Part shown: one piece after another, positions 50,532 to 59,911 of the stretch
Layout: every line of letters begins with the position of its first letter
How positions within the stretch are numbered: the stretch's first letter is position 1
From: Parvularcula sp038749595
GTDB lineage: Bacteria; Pseudomonadota; Alphaproteobacteria; Caulobacterales; Parvularculaceae
Reading direction: 5' to 3'
Assembly (NCBI GenBank): GCA_038749595.1
Contig: JBCDHW010000003.1
Span: 62,001-126,000, forward strand
Length of the DNA: 64,000 nt
Position numbers and translations under genes: made by a program
The notes under the pieces: generated by a model
Databases searched by the model: none
Told to the model about the DNA's origin: nothing
What the model saw: the letters and a program-made list of their open reading frames with translations, nothing else

Positions 50532-52049
50532 ATGTTTCGCCTGGTTTCGGACCTCTTCCGCCTTGTGCGGATTACCTGGGTGCTCGCTCGGCACGACGCG
50601 CTGATCCCGCGCGAGTTCGAGCCGCTGGTCCCAGGGTGGGTGCGGCCGGTGGGCATGATCACCCGGATCGGTACACAGACGAAAGGCCGACGACCGGGCC
50701 AGCGTCTTGCTGACGCCTTGGCGGGGCAGGGGCCAGCCTATGTCAAGTTTGGGCAGCTGCTGGCGACGCGCCCCGACATCGTCGGCCTCGAGATGGCGAA
50801 CGATCTCAGCAAATTGCAAGACGCGATGCCGCCCTTTCCCATGCACGTCGCGCGGGCGGAGGTTGAGCGCGGCTTGGGTCGCCGCATCGATGATCTGTTC
50901 ACAGAATTCTCATCACCCGTCGCCGCCGCGTCCATCGCCCAAGTGCACCGCGCGGTGACCAAGGATGGCCGGACGGTCGCGGTCAAAATCCTCCGTCCAG
51001 GGATTGAAAAGACCGCAGCGCGAGAGTTCCGCGTCCTCTACCTCGGTGCACGGATCGTCGAACGGCTCGTACCGGCGTCGCGGAGACTTGAGCCCAAAAA
51101 GTTCATCGCCACGCTGCGCGACTCTTCTGAGTTCGAGCTCGATCTGCGGATCGAAGCTGGCTCAGCCTCCGAGATGCGCGAAAACCTTGAATCCTTTTCC
51201 GATATTCGCGTCCCGCAAGTCGACTGGCAGCGGTCCTGCCGCCGTGTCCTGACGCTTGAGTGGATGGACGGCACGCGCCTTTCCGACCGCGAGGCCCTTG
51301 ATGCGCGTACGGATATTGACCGGTCGCACCTCGCGGTTTTGGTGATGCAGTGCTTCATGAGCCAAGCACTCCAGCACGGCTTCTTTCACGCCGACATGCA
51401 CCAGGGCAACATGTTCGTCGATGCGCAGGGCAAGCTAATCCTGATCGACTTCGGCATTATGGGCCGGCTCGACGAGAGCGCGCGTCGGGCGTTCGCCGAG
51501 ATCATCTACGGCTTCGTCAAACGCGATTATCCGCGTGCGGCGCGTGCGCACTTCGATGCTGGCTATGTGCCCGAGCACTTCAACGCCGATGCCTTTGCGA
51601 CAGCGCTTCGTGCGGTGGTCGAACCGATCTTCAACAAGACGGCGGACGAGCTCGACATGTCGCGGGTGATGCAGCAACTCTTTGACGTCACTGACGTCTT
51701 CGACATGCACTTGCGTCCAGAATTGGTGCTCCTTCAACGCACGATGGTGGTCGTTGAAGGCGTTGCCCGGATCCTCGATCCAAAAATTGATCTGTGGACG
51801 ACCGCCGAGCCTATCGTCCGTGCCTACGTCCAAAAAGAGATCGGCCTGCGCGCCTTCGCCAAGCAAGCGCGCACCAATGCCGATGCCGCGCTCTCGTTAT
51901 TTGAGAACTTCCCAGAATTTGCTCAGGCTGCGGAGAATGTCGCTGGCCAGCTCGCCAACGGAGGGCTCAAGCTGTCCGACGATACGGTCGTCCGCCTGGC
52001 GAGAGCGATGAAGGGCAAACCGCTCAATCCGGACACGCGCCAGAACTAG
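50532..52049 (+). CDS. ubiB: Ubiquinone biosynthesis kinase-like ATPase
   Basis: 505 residues, atypical protein-kinase-like family needed for coenzyme Q synthesis. N-terminal KxGQ motif is AYVKFGQLLATRPD, the Ala-rich loop SSPVAAASIAQVHRA replaces the usual glycine loop, VAVKILRPG gives the lysine, and HADMHQGNMFVDAQGKLILIDFG the catalytic loop. C-terminal hydrophobic helices are weak here. Start is the base after the ubiE stop. Confidence 0.95.
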   Translation: MFRLVSDLFRLVRITWVLARHDALIPREFEPLVPGWVRPVGMITRIGTQTKGRRPGQRLADALAGQGPAYVKFGQLLATRPDIVGLEMANDLSKLQDAMPPFPMHVARAEVERGLGRRIDDLFTEFSSPVAAASIAQVHRAVTKDGRTVAVKILRPGIEKTAAREFRVLYLGARIVERLVPASRRLEPKKFIATLRDSSEFELDLRIEAGSASEMRENLESFSDIRVPQVDWQRSCRRVLTLEWMDGTRLSDREALDARTDIDRSHLAVLVMQCFMSQALQHGFFHADMHQGNMFVDAQGKLILIDFGIMGRLDESARRAFAEIIYGFVKRDYPRAARAHFDAGYVPEHFNADAFATALRAVVEPIFNKTADELDMSRVMQQLFDVTDVFDMHLRPELVLLQRTMVVVEGVARILDPKIDLWTTAEPIVRAYVQKEIGLRAFAKQARTNADAALSLFENFPEFAQAAENVAGQLANGGLKLSDDTVVRLARAMKGKPLNPDTRQN

Positions 52050-52055
52050 CGCCAA

Positions 52056-52086
52056 CAAAAAAGGCGCGCCGCACGCGGCCCGCCTT
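52056..52086 (-). terminator. Rho-independent terminator of the outer-membrane protein gene
   Basis: On the minus strand AAGGCG-g-GCCGC-gt-GCGGC-g-CGCCTT folds into a stem with symmetric single mismatches, followed by TTTTG. It begins about 27 bases after the stop at 52113 and also lies just past the ubiB stop, so it may act in both directions. Confidence 0.8.
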
Positions 52087-52112
52087 CTCCAAAAATCCGT
52101 ACAGCGCTTACC

Positions 52113-52883
52113 TTAGAAGCGGCGGGTCCAGCCAATCTCGGCAACGAACTGGTTCACGTCCACTTCAAGGTCCGATGCGAGTAGCGCGTCCGTGCTCACT
52201 TCGGGCGACAACGCGCCGACATAGCGCCAGCCGGTGTTGATCGCGTTCCGCTCGTCAAAGTCATAGGCAAAGCCAAACGACGCGTGATATCCGAGGGTCA
52301 CCGCGCCGTCGTCGACGAAACCAATGCCCGACGGGCTGTAGTCAACGTTCACCCAAGTCGGGCCGAGTCCAATCCCGAAGTACGGATAGGCATTCGTCTC
52401 GGTCTTCAGGTCGTAGTAGAAGTTGGCGAACAGCGACACCGTGCTCACCGTACCCTGAGCATCTTCTAAAACGCGGCCGGTGTTGATGCCCGCAGGCGTA
52501 TCGAGACCAAGCAGGATCGACACGTCGACATCCGCAAGGTCTGTGCCCAGTGTACGGAAGTCTCCGTGCTCAGCAAGGCCCGTGCGGGTATAGAGAAGCT
52601 CAACTTCGCTGCGGAATGGCCCAAAGACCGACGATTTACCAAGGGCGGTGGAGAGGAATGTGCCAATCTCAAAGCCGCTGTTAAACGTATACGCGCCGCC
52701 GTCGACGAGTGTTGCGTCGATCAGGCCGACCTCAAAGTCTTCGGTCGCGCGCCCAGAATTGGTGCTGTCGCCCATCCACACCACACCGGCTGAGGCTTTG
52801 GCGTAGTAGGGGGTGTCTTGTGCGCTGGCGGCACCGCAGGCGAGGGCGAAACCCGCTGCGGAAAGGATCAGAACTTGCTTCAT
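52113..52883 (-). CDS. Outer-membrane beta-barrel protein
   Basis: 256 residues from the ATG at 52883 with GGAG ten bases upstream; METKSM upstream in the same frame is less well supported. Signal peptide VLILSAAGFALACGAASA. Alternating hydrophobic strands and a final Phe (EIGWTRRF) mark an OmpW/OprF-like barrel of about eight strands, e.g. FGIGLGPTWVNVDYSPSG and LGYHASFGFAYDF. Function not known. Confidence 0.85.
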   Translation of the reverse strand: MKQVLILSAAGFALACGAASAQDTPYYAKASAGVVWMGDSTNSGRATEDFEVGLIDATLVDGGAYTFNSGFEIGTFLSTALGKSSVFGPFRSEVELLYTRTGLAEHGDFRTLGTDLADVDVSILLGLDTPAGINTGRVLEDAQGTVSTVSLFANFYYDLKTETNAYPYFGIGLGPTWVNVDYSPSGIGFVDDGAVTLGYHASFGFAYDFDERNAINTGWRYVGALSPEVSTDALLASDLEVDVNQFVAEIGWTRRF

Positions 52884-53118
52884 TGACTTGGTCTCCATCG
52901 GATGGGCCCTGACTGGTATTCTGCGGTCTCCCCGAGGTGGGTTTAAATCGGTTAAAACACTGAATTGCAAGTCGATTTTGTCGAAAATCACCGTGGAGAT
53001 TTTTACCTTTGGGTAACTCTTTCCGCAACCGCGCCGAAGTCAGAACCGCGCTCGACGGTTGCGCCAGCGCGCAGCCGCTTTAAGGGTCGTGCGCTGTTGA
53101 GGATTAAAGGACACACTC

Positions 53119-54354
53119 GTGGGTGCGAACGGAACGGCCAGCCGCTCAGTATTGCTTATTATCGGCGGCGGGATCGCCGCATACAAATCGCTTGAGCTCG
53201 CGCGTGAGCTTGCCAAGCGCGGGATCAAAGTCGTCTCTGTTCTGACGAAAGCGGGCGCTGAGTTCATCACCCCGCTCTCGGTGTCCGGGCTGACGGGCGA
53301 GAAGTGCTATACGGATCTTTTCAGTCTCACCGACGAGGTGGAGATGGGCCATATCGAGCTTAGCCGCGCCGCTGATCTCGTTGTGGTGTCCCCAGCAACT
53401 GCCGATCTGATGGCGAAAGCTGCGCAAGGGTTGGCGTCCGATCTTGCGAGCACACTCCTCCTCGCAACCGATAAGCCCGTCCTCTACGCGCCAGCGATGA
53501 ACGTAAAGATGTGGGAGCATCCCGCGACGCAGCGAAACCTCCGTCAACTGAAAGACGACGGTGCGCACATTGTCGGTCCAGAAGAGGGTGCGATGGCGTG
53601 CGGAGAATTTGGCTACGGTCGCTTAAGCGAGCCAAAAGATATTGCGGCTGCGGCTGATCTCCTCCTGCCTGCACCAAAGGGTCCCCTCAGTAGACGGAAG
53701 GTTCTCATTACCGCGGGACCGACCTACGAAGCGCTCGACCCCGTGCGGTTTGTGGGCAACCGGTCGTCAGGGAAGCAAGGTTATGCGATCGCGGCTGCGT
53801 GTCGATTAGCCGGGGCTGACGTTCATGTCGTCTCGGGGCCGGTCGCCCTCGATCCTCCCGCTGGATGTCATGTAACCGACGTTCGGACCGCGCGGGAGAT
53901 GCTCGCCGCGACCGAAGACAGTCTGCCTGCTGATGTCTTCATCGCCTGCGCGGCGGTCGCTGATTATCGACCAGCGCTGGAAACGATCCACAAGGTTAAA
54001 AAAGAGCGCGGCGGGCTCACCGCGATCGATCTCGTAGAAAATCCTGATATTCTCGCCACCGTTTCCCAGATGGACAGCGGCCGGCCGACCCTCGTCATCG
54101 GTTTTGCGGCGGAGACAGACGATGTCATCGCGCACGCTGAGTCGAAACGATTGCGGAAGAAATGCGATTGGATCATCGCAAACGACGTATCCGTCGGAAC
54201 CAACGTCATGGGCGGCGACAAAAACACCGCGACCATCATCACCGATGCCGGTGAGGAAACGCTGCAAGAGATGAGCAAAGAAGCGCTCGGCGAGGACTTG
54301 GCCAAGCGCATTGCCGACAAGCTTCTGCGGATCGAACTCCACGCACCGCAGTAG
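53119..54354 (+). CDS. coaBC: Phosphopantothenoylcysteine decarboxylase/phosphopantothenate-cysteine ligase
   Basis: Two consecutive steps of coenzyme A synthesis in one chain. 411 residues from a GTG at 53119 with AAAGGA upstream. The FMN-binding decarboxylase part has GGGIAAYKSLELAR, the conserved His in EMGHIELSRAADL and YAPAMNVKMWEHPA; the ligase part starts about residue 195 with TAGPTYEALDPVRFVGNRSSGKQG and ends in NDVSVGTNVMGGDKN. Confidence 0.96.
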   Translation: MGANGTASRSVLLIIGGGIAAYKSLELARELAKRGIKVVSVLTKAGAEFITPLSVSGLTGEKCYTDLFSLTDEVEMGHIELSRAADLVVVSPATADLMAKAAQGLASDLASTLLLATDKPVLYAPAMNVKMWEHPATQRNLRQLKDDGAHIVGPEEGAMACGEFGYGRLSEPKDIAAAADLLLPAPKGPLSRRKVLITAGPTYEALDPVRFVGNRSSGKQGYAIAAACRLAGADVHVVSGPVALDPPAGCHVTDVRTAREMLAATEDSLPADVFIACAAVADYRPALETIHKVKKERGGLTAIDLVENPDILATVSQMDSGRPTLVIGFAAETDDVIAHAESKRLRKKCDWIIANDVSVGTNVMGGDKNTATIITDAGEETLQEMSKEALGEDLAKRIADKLLRIELHAPQ

Positions 54355-54366
54355 CTGCTCTTCGCG

Positions 54367-55350
54367 CTAGTCGATCCTTTTGGGCTCGTAGCCGCGGCTC
54401 GCTAATTGGTCTTGGACTGATCCTTCGCCGACCAAATGCCCAACGCCCACGGCAACAAGGTACGTACCCGGTTCATCGGTCATCAGACGATCAATCTGCT
54501 GGGCCCAATCCAGATTCCGATCCACCAAAAGGCGTTGGCGCAATTCAGGGAAGTCGGCCATGGCGCCGTTGACGAGGAAATCAAGCCGCTCAACGTCGCC
54601 GTCATACCACGCACCGACCAAGTCTGCGAAATAGATCTCGCCCTTCGACAGATCCTCAAGTGACGCATACAGATATTCCGCATCACGCGTATCGTCTCCC
54701 GAGGACAGCATCTTGATCTGCTGCGCCGCGGTCTCAAGGTAGCGCAGCGGCGTATCGCGCAACATCATCTCGCGCGAGATATAAATGTCCGCCCCCGCTG
54801 CCGGGTCACCCCCGGCCTCCACCAGAGCCAAAACACTCAGCTGCATCGTCGCGAACCACGGCCGATAAAGCTCGATATCCGACAGCGTCATACCCAGCGC
54901 AGTCACCGTCTCATCAAGCTTAGCGCGCTGTTTTTTGTCAAAAAATCCGGAAAGCGTATTGCCCGGAGCGTTCTCCGCATTCTGCGTCACGACAACGCCC
55001 ATCGCCCGCTGGGCGTCTTTGGACCAAACGTCAGCCTCGAGATACGTCGCCTCCGATTGGTTGAACGCCGCGCGGATCGCATCGGTCTCCCAGCTTGTGC
55101 CCGTTTTCATCAGGTGCACAGTCCCGAGCAGATAGACGACCGTGTCTTCATCGCTCACCTGCCACAGCGCGACATTGCTCTCGCCCGACGTCGCATCGGT
55201 CAGGTTGGTTGGGCGCCCTGGCCCGCCAATCGGTACACTGACGCCTTCGGGCAGTGCTGGCGGCTGTTCGTCTTGGGCGGTTTGCTCACCGCAACCAACA
55301 ACAATCAGGCTCAAGGCGGCCGCGGCGGTAATTTTGAAAAGGCTGTGCAC
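54367..55350 (-). CDS. TraB/GumN-family lipoprotein
   Basis: 327 residues with lipobox VVGC. The TraB/GumN family (Tiki-like fold) landmarks are VVYLLGTVHLMK, GxxxE in EATYLEADVW, and the C-terminal YLVAVGVGHLVGEGSV. Some members are metal-dependent proteases, and the paired GTVH and GVGH motifs would be the metal site. Cell location would be the inner face of the outer membrane. Convergent with coaBC. Confidence 0.88.
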   Translation of the reverse strand: MHSLFKITAAAALSLIVVGCGEQTAQDEQPPALPEGVSVPIGGPGRPTNLTDATSGESNVALWQVSDEDTVVYLLGTVHLMKTGTSWETDAIRAAFNQSEATYLEADVWSKDAQRAMGVVVTQNAENAPGNTLSGFFDKKQRAKLDETVTALGMTLSDIELYRPWFATMQLSVLALVEAGGDPAAGADIYISREMMLRDTPLRYLETAAQQIKMLSSGDDTRDAEYLYASLEDLSKGEIYFADLVGAWYDGDVERLDFLVNGAMADFPELRQRLLVDRNLDWAQQIDRLMTDEPGTYLVAVGVGHLVGEGSVQDQLASRGYEPKRID

Positions 55351-55581
55351 GTGTCATGCTCCCTCACGACATACAGAAGTGCTAACATAGAAGAGTGAAC
55401 GCAGACTGATCTGTTCCTGTAAATCTTGGTACTGAAAAATTGTTGAGAATTATTCGGGCCGCGGTCAGCTCTTGTTGATTTGTTCATCAGCGTAACCTGC
55501 GCCTTAACCATGCATTACGCTGACTTTAACGCAATGCGCACTTTCACCGCGTAGGACGGTGAGGTGGGAGGATAACGCATC

Positions 55582-57111
55582 ATGCTTTTGACGAATGCAT
55601 CTGCACAAGTTGCTTTGCGGACGCTGCGTGCTGCGAACGCCAACCTCGACGCGACTCAGGGCCGGATTTCGACAGGCCTGAAAGTGGCGAAGGCTGACGA
55701 TAACGCCGCCTTCTTCCTCGTCGCCGCAACCCAGCGCTCGGACATCACAAAGCTCCAGGGCGCACGGGACAATCTCAATTACGCGCTCGGCGCGGTGCGC
55801 AGCGCGCTTTCGGCACAGTCCTTCGTGGACAATGCCATCCAAAACATTCGTTCCGCAGTCGTCGCTTTGGAAACAGGCACGGCGCAGGCAGAACTGAACG
55901 AAGTCGTCCAACAACAAGTCGAAACGGTGCGCCAGGCCCTTGCGGGGACCAGCTTCAACGGCGTCAACCTAATCGAGACCCAAGAGCGGTTCATTTTCGA
56001 CGCCGGGGTCCAGCGCGACAGCAACGGCGGCTTGCGGTTTGACCAGATCCAATTGCAAGGCGCCGGTCTCGGCATCCGTACACCGCCGATCGATACCTTG
56101 GCCCCGCCTTATCCCGGCGCCGTGCAGGACTTTAACTCGCAGGTGATGTTCGGTGCACCTGGCCTGCTCGCTGGCATGACCCCGGGCAACGCCGCAGGTG
56201 TCAACATTGGCGCGCCTGCTGGCGGCTTTGACCAAAAGACTTTCGCCATCTCCTTTGAGACAGGCGCCGACATCACCACCCGCCAGGTCATCTACGAGCA
56301 AGGCGGCAACGTACGTGGTCTGAACATCTTCATTGAGAATGGGAACCTGAAGTTCGGCGCATACAACTTGCCGGCCGGTGACCCAACCACCTGGCCTTAT
56401 GTTGAGGTGGAAGCGTCTCTAGAGGCCAATACACGGTACACGGCGCAGTTGGTGATCGACGGTAACAGCACCGCCACCGGTTCGATGCGTGCCTATATCA
56501 ACGGCGAGCTCATCGATAGCCGCGGTGGTGTCGGGACACTCTCGAACCACCCGGGCGGCATCGGCATCGGCCGGATCAACGGCAACGCCGTCATCAACGG
56601 CACCGTCCAGAACTTCACGACGGCGGTCAATTTCCAAGGCGCCATCGACAAGGTTGTTCAATACAACGAGGTGTTCTCAGGCCCGCAATTCGACCAGATC
56701 AACACATATCTCGCCGAGGGGTGGCTGCCCGATCAAGGTATCCAATTCTACGTCGGCAGCGAGGTGCGCCAGAATAGTGCAACCTTGATTGAGCTGCTCG
56801 AAGCTGTCGTTCCGCTGGATCAGGACGGCTTCTCCGTCACCGGCGCGCTCGAAGTTCTTGATGCGGCCCAGGAGAAATCCAACCGCGCCTTCACAGAGCT
56901 TGGTATTGTTGAAAACCGGATCATCCGCCAGCGCGGATACCTCTCGGATCTGACGGCGTCGATGCAAGAGGGCGTCGCGGCTCTCGTCGAAGCGGATCTC
57001 GCTGAGGAGAGCGCCAAACTTCAGGCGTTCCAGGTGCAGACCCAGCTGGCTCAGCAAAGCCTCGTCATCGCTAACCGGCGGCCCCAGGGAATCCTGACAC
57101 TTTTCAACTAG
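55582..57111 (+). CDS. Flagellin with an inserted LamG/concanavalin-like domain
   Basis: 509 residues with GGAGG ten bases before the ATG. The N-terminal D0/D1 region (about 1-160) has ALRTLRAANANLDATQGRIS, DNAAFF and the long helix NLNYALGAVRSALSAQSFVDNA; the C-terminal D1/D0 (about 385-509) ends in QTQLAQQSLVIANRRP and LTLFN. Between them, at about 208-378 (56203-56715), is a jelly-roll domain of LamG type: FAISFETGADITTRQVIYEQGG, MRAYINGELIDSRGG, HPGGIGIGR and FQGAIDKVVQYNEV. No other flagellar gene is in the window, and no sigma-28 or sigma-54 promoter was found. Confidence 0.9.
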   Translation: MLLTNASAQVALRTLRAANANLDATQGRISTGLKVAKADDNAAFFLVAATQRSDITKLQGARDNLNYALGAVRSALSAQSFVDNAIQNIRSAVVALETGTAQAELNEVVQQQVETVRQALAGTSFNGVNLIETQERFIFDAGVQRDSNGGLRFDQIQLQGAGLGIRTPPIDTLAPPYPGAVQDFNSQVMFGAPGLLAGMTPGNAAGVNIGAPAGGFDQKTFAISFETGADITTRQVIYEQGGNVRGLNIFIENGNLKFGAYNLPAGDPTTWPYVEVEASLEANTRYTAQLVIDGNSTATGSMRAYINGELIDSRGGVGTLSNHPGGIGIGRINGNAVINGTVQNFTTAVNFQGAIDKVVQYNEVFSGPQFDQINTYLAEGWLPDQGIQFYVGSEVRQNSATLIELLEAVVPLDQDGFSVTGALEVLDAAQEKSNRAFTELGIVENRIIRQRGYLSDLTASMQEGVAALVEADLAEESAKLQAFQVQTQLAQQSLVIANRRPQGILTLFN

Positions 57112-57202
57112 TTGCGATTTAGACACGGATTCGCGCGATTTGATAGTGTCACTGTAAAGCTGCTTGCATCGTCGCACCCCGTGTGGTGTTAACCATTCCA
57201 CG

Positions 57203-57502
57203 ATGCGTGAAATGGGTGTGCCATCGTTCGCGGCATTATTGCTCGCTGCTTTCATGGTGCTCGCGCCAGCCCTAGCGGCTGCCCACGATCTTGAGCATCT
57301 CTACGAGCAAGAAGAAGACGACGACCACGCAGAGTGCGTGCTCTGCGAATTTGGCGACCGGACGGACGATGTCGCCGTAAGCGCCTGGATCGGCCAAGAG
57401 CCTCCGTCCTTTGGGCTCATTCTGCCAAGCAATACACCTTCCGCCAGCGCAGCCGTCGATCTACCCGCCGCTGGCATTCGCGGTCCACCGCTTACCCTCT
57501 GA
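57203..57502 (+). CDS. Small His/Cys-containing exported protein (DUF2946-like) upstream of a metal receptor
   Basis: 99 residues from the ATG at 57203. Signal peptide AALLLAAFMVLAPALAAA, then the metal-ligand-like stretch HDLEHLYEQEEDDDHAECVLCEFGD (in order: His, His, acidic run, His, CxxC) and a Pro-rich end IRGPPLTL. DUF2946-type proteins with HxxxH...CxxC are coded beside ZnuD/TonB receptors in Alphaproteobacteria. A role in binding or sensing zinc or copper is inferred from ligands and context. Confidence 0.75.
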   Translation: MREMGVPSFAALLLAAFMVLAPALAAAHDLEHLYEQEEDDDHAECVLCEFGDRTDDVAVSAWIGQEPPSFGLILPSNTPSASAAVDLPAAGIRGPPLTL

Positions 57503-57578
57503 AATAAAGACCTTTTTGTTTGTAACGACCGTGCCAGCGGAGTGACTGGACGAACACGGTTCTATGGGGAAGTTCATC

Positions 57579-59723
57579 ATGTTGAAATCCATTCTAGGGG
57601 TGACCAGCGCGCTCGTCCCGCTCGCGTCGCTTGCCGCGGCGCAACCATCCGCCGACCCAGGCGACGATACAATCGTCGTCACTGCGTCTCCGCTTGAGAA
57701 ATCCGTCAACGACGTCACCGTGCCCGTCTCCGTGCTTGAGGGCGACGAGCTCCAGCGTCAGCTGCGGGGAACCTTGGGCGAGACTCTCGCCCGCGAACCG
57801 GGGATCAGCTCCACCGGTTTTGGCGCAGGCGCCAGCCGGCCGATCATTCGTGGTCTCGGCGGTGATCGGGTCCGTACACTGACCAATGGCATCGGCACAA
57901 TCGACGCTGCCGCGGCCAGCCCTGACCACGCCACGCCCATTGAACCGGCTTTGGTCGAGCGGATCGAAATCGTCCGTGGGCCGCAGGTCCTCCGCTACGG
58001 CAGCTCCGCTGCTGGCGGTGTGGTCAACGTCATCGATGGCCGGATCCTGAGCGAGACGCCCGAAGACGGCGTCAACCTTGCGGCGCGCACGGCCTATACG
58101 ACCGTTGATCAGGGTACAGAAGCGTCGATCGGCGGTGCCTTCGTCATTGGCGAGATGAGCGGCGTCGATGTCATCCTCACGGCGAGCTACGGCTATCGCG
58201 ATGCGGACGATTACGACATCCCAGGCTTCGCTGAGAGCGCGGCTCTCCGCGCCATGGAAGAGGAAGAAGAAGGCGAGGAGCACGGCGACGAGGAAGAAGC
58301 CCGCGACACGCTGGAAAATTCCTTCGTTGAGGTCGACACCTACTCGGGCGGCCTCTCGTTCGTCGGCGATCGCGGTTTCCTGGGCTTCTCCGTCCAGCGC
58401 TTCGAAAGCGTCTATGGCCTGCCCGGCGGCCACGAACATGGCCACGAAGAAGAGCACGAAGGCGAAGAGCACGACGAGGAAGAGGAAGAAGAAGGCGGCG
58501 CGTTCCTGGACTTGGAGCAAACCCGTTTCGACGTGAACGGTAGTCTTGAGACAGACGGGTTCATCAAGCGCTTCAACCTCTTTGCGGGGTATGCGGACTA
58601 CGAGCATATCGAGTTTGAAGGCCCGGGCGAGGCGGGTACCGTTTTTGCCAATGAGGGCTTCGAAGGACGGTTCGAGTTCGTCCAACGCCAGGTCGGCAAC
58701 TGGCAAGGGGCCAGCGGCATCCAATACCGGACCCGTGAGTTCTCAGCCATCGGCGAAGAAGCGTTCGTGACGCCTACGGACAAAGACCAGATCGGGCTTT
58801 TCACGTTCCAAGAGTGGGATTTCGGCGGCGGCACGTTTGAAGCGGCTGGGCGTTACGAGTCGACGGAGCTTTCAAACGATACGTTCGGAATCGACCGTTC
58901 GTTCGACACCTTCTCAGGCTCTCTCGCCGCAAGCCTCCGGGCCAGTGAGCAACTGACCCTCGTCGGTAACGTTTACCGCAATGAGCGTGCTCCGACGACG
59001 GAGGAATTGTTCTCCGACGGCCCACACTTGGCTACCGCTTCGTTCGATATCGGCGACACCGATCTCGACGTGGAAACTGCCCTGGGGCTTGAGCTTGGTG
59101 CCCGGGCCGACTGGGGCCGCGTCCGCGCGTCTCTGACAGGTTTCATCACCGATTACAGTGACTTCATCTATCAGGTCGACACCGGTCTGACGGGTGCGGA
59201 CATTCTCATGATGCGCGGTGAGGACGATGAGGAAGAGCTCGAAGAGTTCGGCGAACTCGCGGTGCTCGAATACGTCGCTGCGGATGCGACCTTCCAAGGG
59301 TTCGAGCTCGACGTTGAGGCTGATCTTGGTGAGGCCAACGGTGTGACGTTCACCGGCGATCTCGTGATCGACTATGTCGACGCCAGCCTCACCGACGCTG
59401 ATCGGACGGGTAGTGACAATCTCGCCCGTATTCCGCCCCTGGGCGTCGTGGTCGGTTTCGATGCTGACGCTGCCTACGGACATTTCCGCGCTGAGGTTGA
59501 GCACGCGGCGGAGGCTGATCAAACGGCAACGTTTGAGCTTCCGACCGATAGCTTCACCCTCGTTAATCTCTATGCGGAGTGGTACGTCGTTGACAACCTC
59601 ACCTTCGAGGTTTCGGCGCTCAACTTGACGGATGAAGAAGCTCGTCTGCACACGTCCTTTATCAAAGATGTCGTGCCGTTGCCGGGCCGAAACTTCCGTT
59701 TCGCGCTGCGTTATTCGTTCTAG
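57579..59723 (+). CDS. znuD: ZnuD-like TonB-dependent receptor with His/Glu-rich loops
   Basis: 714 residues from the ATG at 57579 (GGGGAAG six bases upstream; an ATG at 57564 lacks a ribosome site). Signal peptide, TonB-box-like DDTIVVTASP, plug (LARREPG-like LAREPGISSTGFGAGASRPIIRG, EIVRGPQVLRYGSSAAGGVVNV), barrel ending in RFALRYSF. Two extracellular loops are extremely acidic: residues 226-241 (58254-58301) and 283-306 (58425-58496), the second holding HEHGHEEEH and further His/Glu. Such loops fit zinc capture. Preceded by the DUF2946-like gene, so probably one operon. Confidence 0.88.
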   Translation: MLKSILGVTSALVPLASLAAAQPSADPGDDTIVVTASPLEKSVNDVTVPVSVLEGDELQRQLRGTLGETLAREPGISSTGFGAGASRPIIRGLGGDRVRTLTNGIGTIDAAAASPDHATPIEPALVERIEIVRGPQVLRYGSSAAGGVVNVIDGRILSETPEDGVNLAARTAYTTVDQGTEASIGGAFVIGEMSGVDVILTASYGYRDADDYDIPGFAESAALRAMEEEEEGEEHGDEEEARDTLENSFVEVDTYSGGLSFVGDRGFLGFSVQRFESVYGLPGGHEHGHEEEHEGEEHDEEEEEEGGAFLDLEQTRFDVNGSLETDGFIKRFNLFAGYADYEHIEFEGPGEAGTVFANEGFEGRFEFVQRQVGNWQGASGIQYRTREFSAIGEEAFVTPTDKDQIGLFTFQEWDFGGGTFEAAGRYESTELSNDTFGIDRSFDTFSGSLAASLRASEQLTLVGNVYRNERAPTTEELFSDGPHLATASFDIGDTDLDVETALGLELGARADWGRVRASLTGFITDYSDFIYQVDTGLTGADILMMRGEDDEEELEEFGELAVLEYVAADATFQGFELDVEADLGEANGVTFTGDLVIDYVDASLTDADRTGSDNLARIPPLGVVVGFDADAAYGHFRAEVEHAAEADQTATFELPTDSFTLVNLYAEWYVVDNLTFEVSALNLTDEEARLHTSFIKDVVPLPGRNFRFALRYSF

Positions 59724-59771
59724 CGCAAGGTAGCGCGGCTGATGGGTGAGCGGTGCTGACTGTCCCTGGAA

Positions 59772-59806
59772 AAGGCCTGGTCCGAGTGCCCTAGTGACCA
59801 GGCCTT
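59772..59806 (-). terminator. Bidirectional hairpin between the receptor and the ABC ATPase
   Basis: AAGGCCTGGTC (59772-59782) and GACCAGGCCTT (59796-59806) form a perfect 11-bp stem with a 13-base loop. On the minus strand the stem is followed by TTTTCC, favouring termination of the ABC gene, which ends about 105 bases earlier; on the plus strand it lies about 50 bases after the receptor stop. Confidence 0.6.
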
Positions 59807-59911
59807 CAGCCCGCTGATATCCGTCGGTCGCTCTGGGCAAAGCAGACTTCTGTTTTGCCTCAGAGAGCGTGGTGCGTTTGTGCCTGCACCGCGCTCTCGT
59901 GCGTGTCCAGA

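Noticed and set aside
55351..55581. Sigma-54 promoter before the flagellin
   Set aside because: A TGGTAC element is present, but the downstream GC of the -12 box is absent at the required spacing.
57112..57202. Zur box before the DUF2946-like gene
   Set aside because: No AT-rich palindrome matching the Zur consensus was found.
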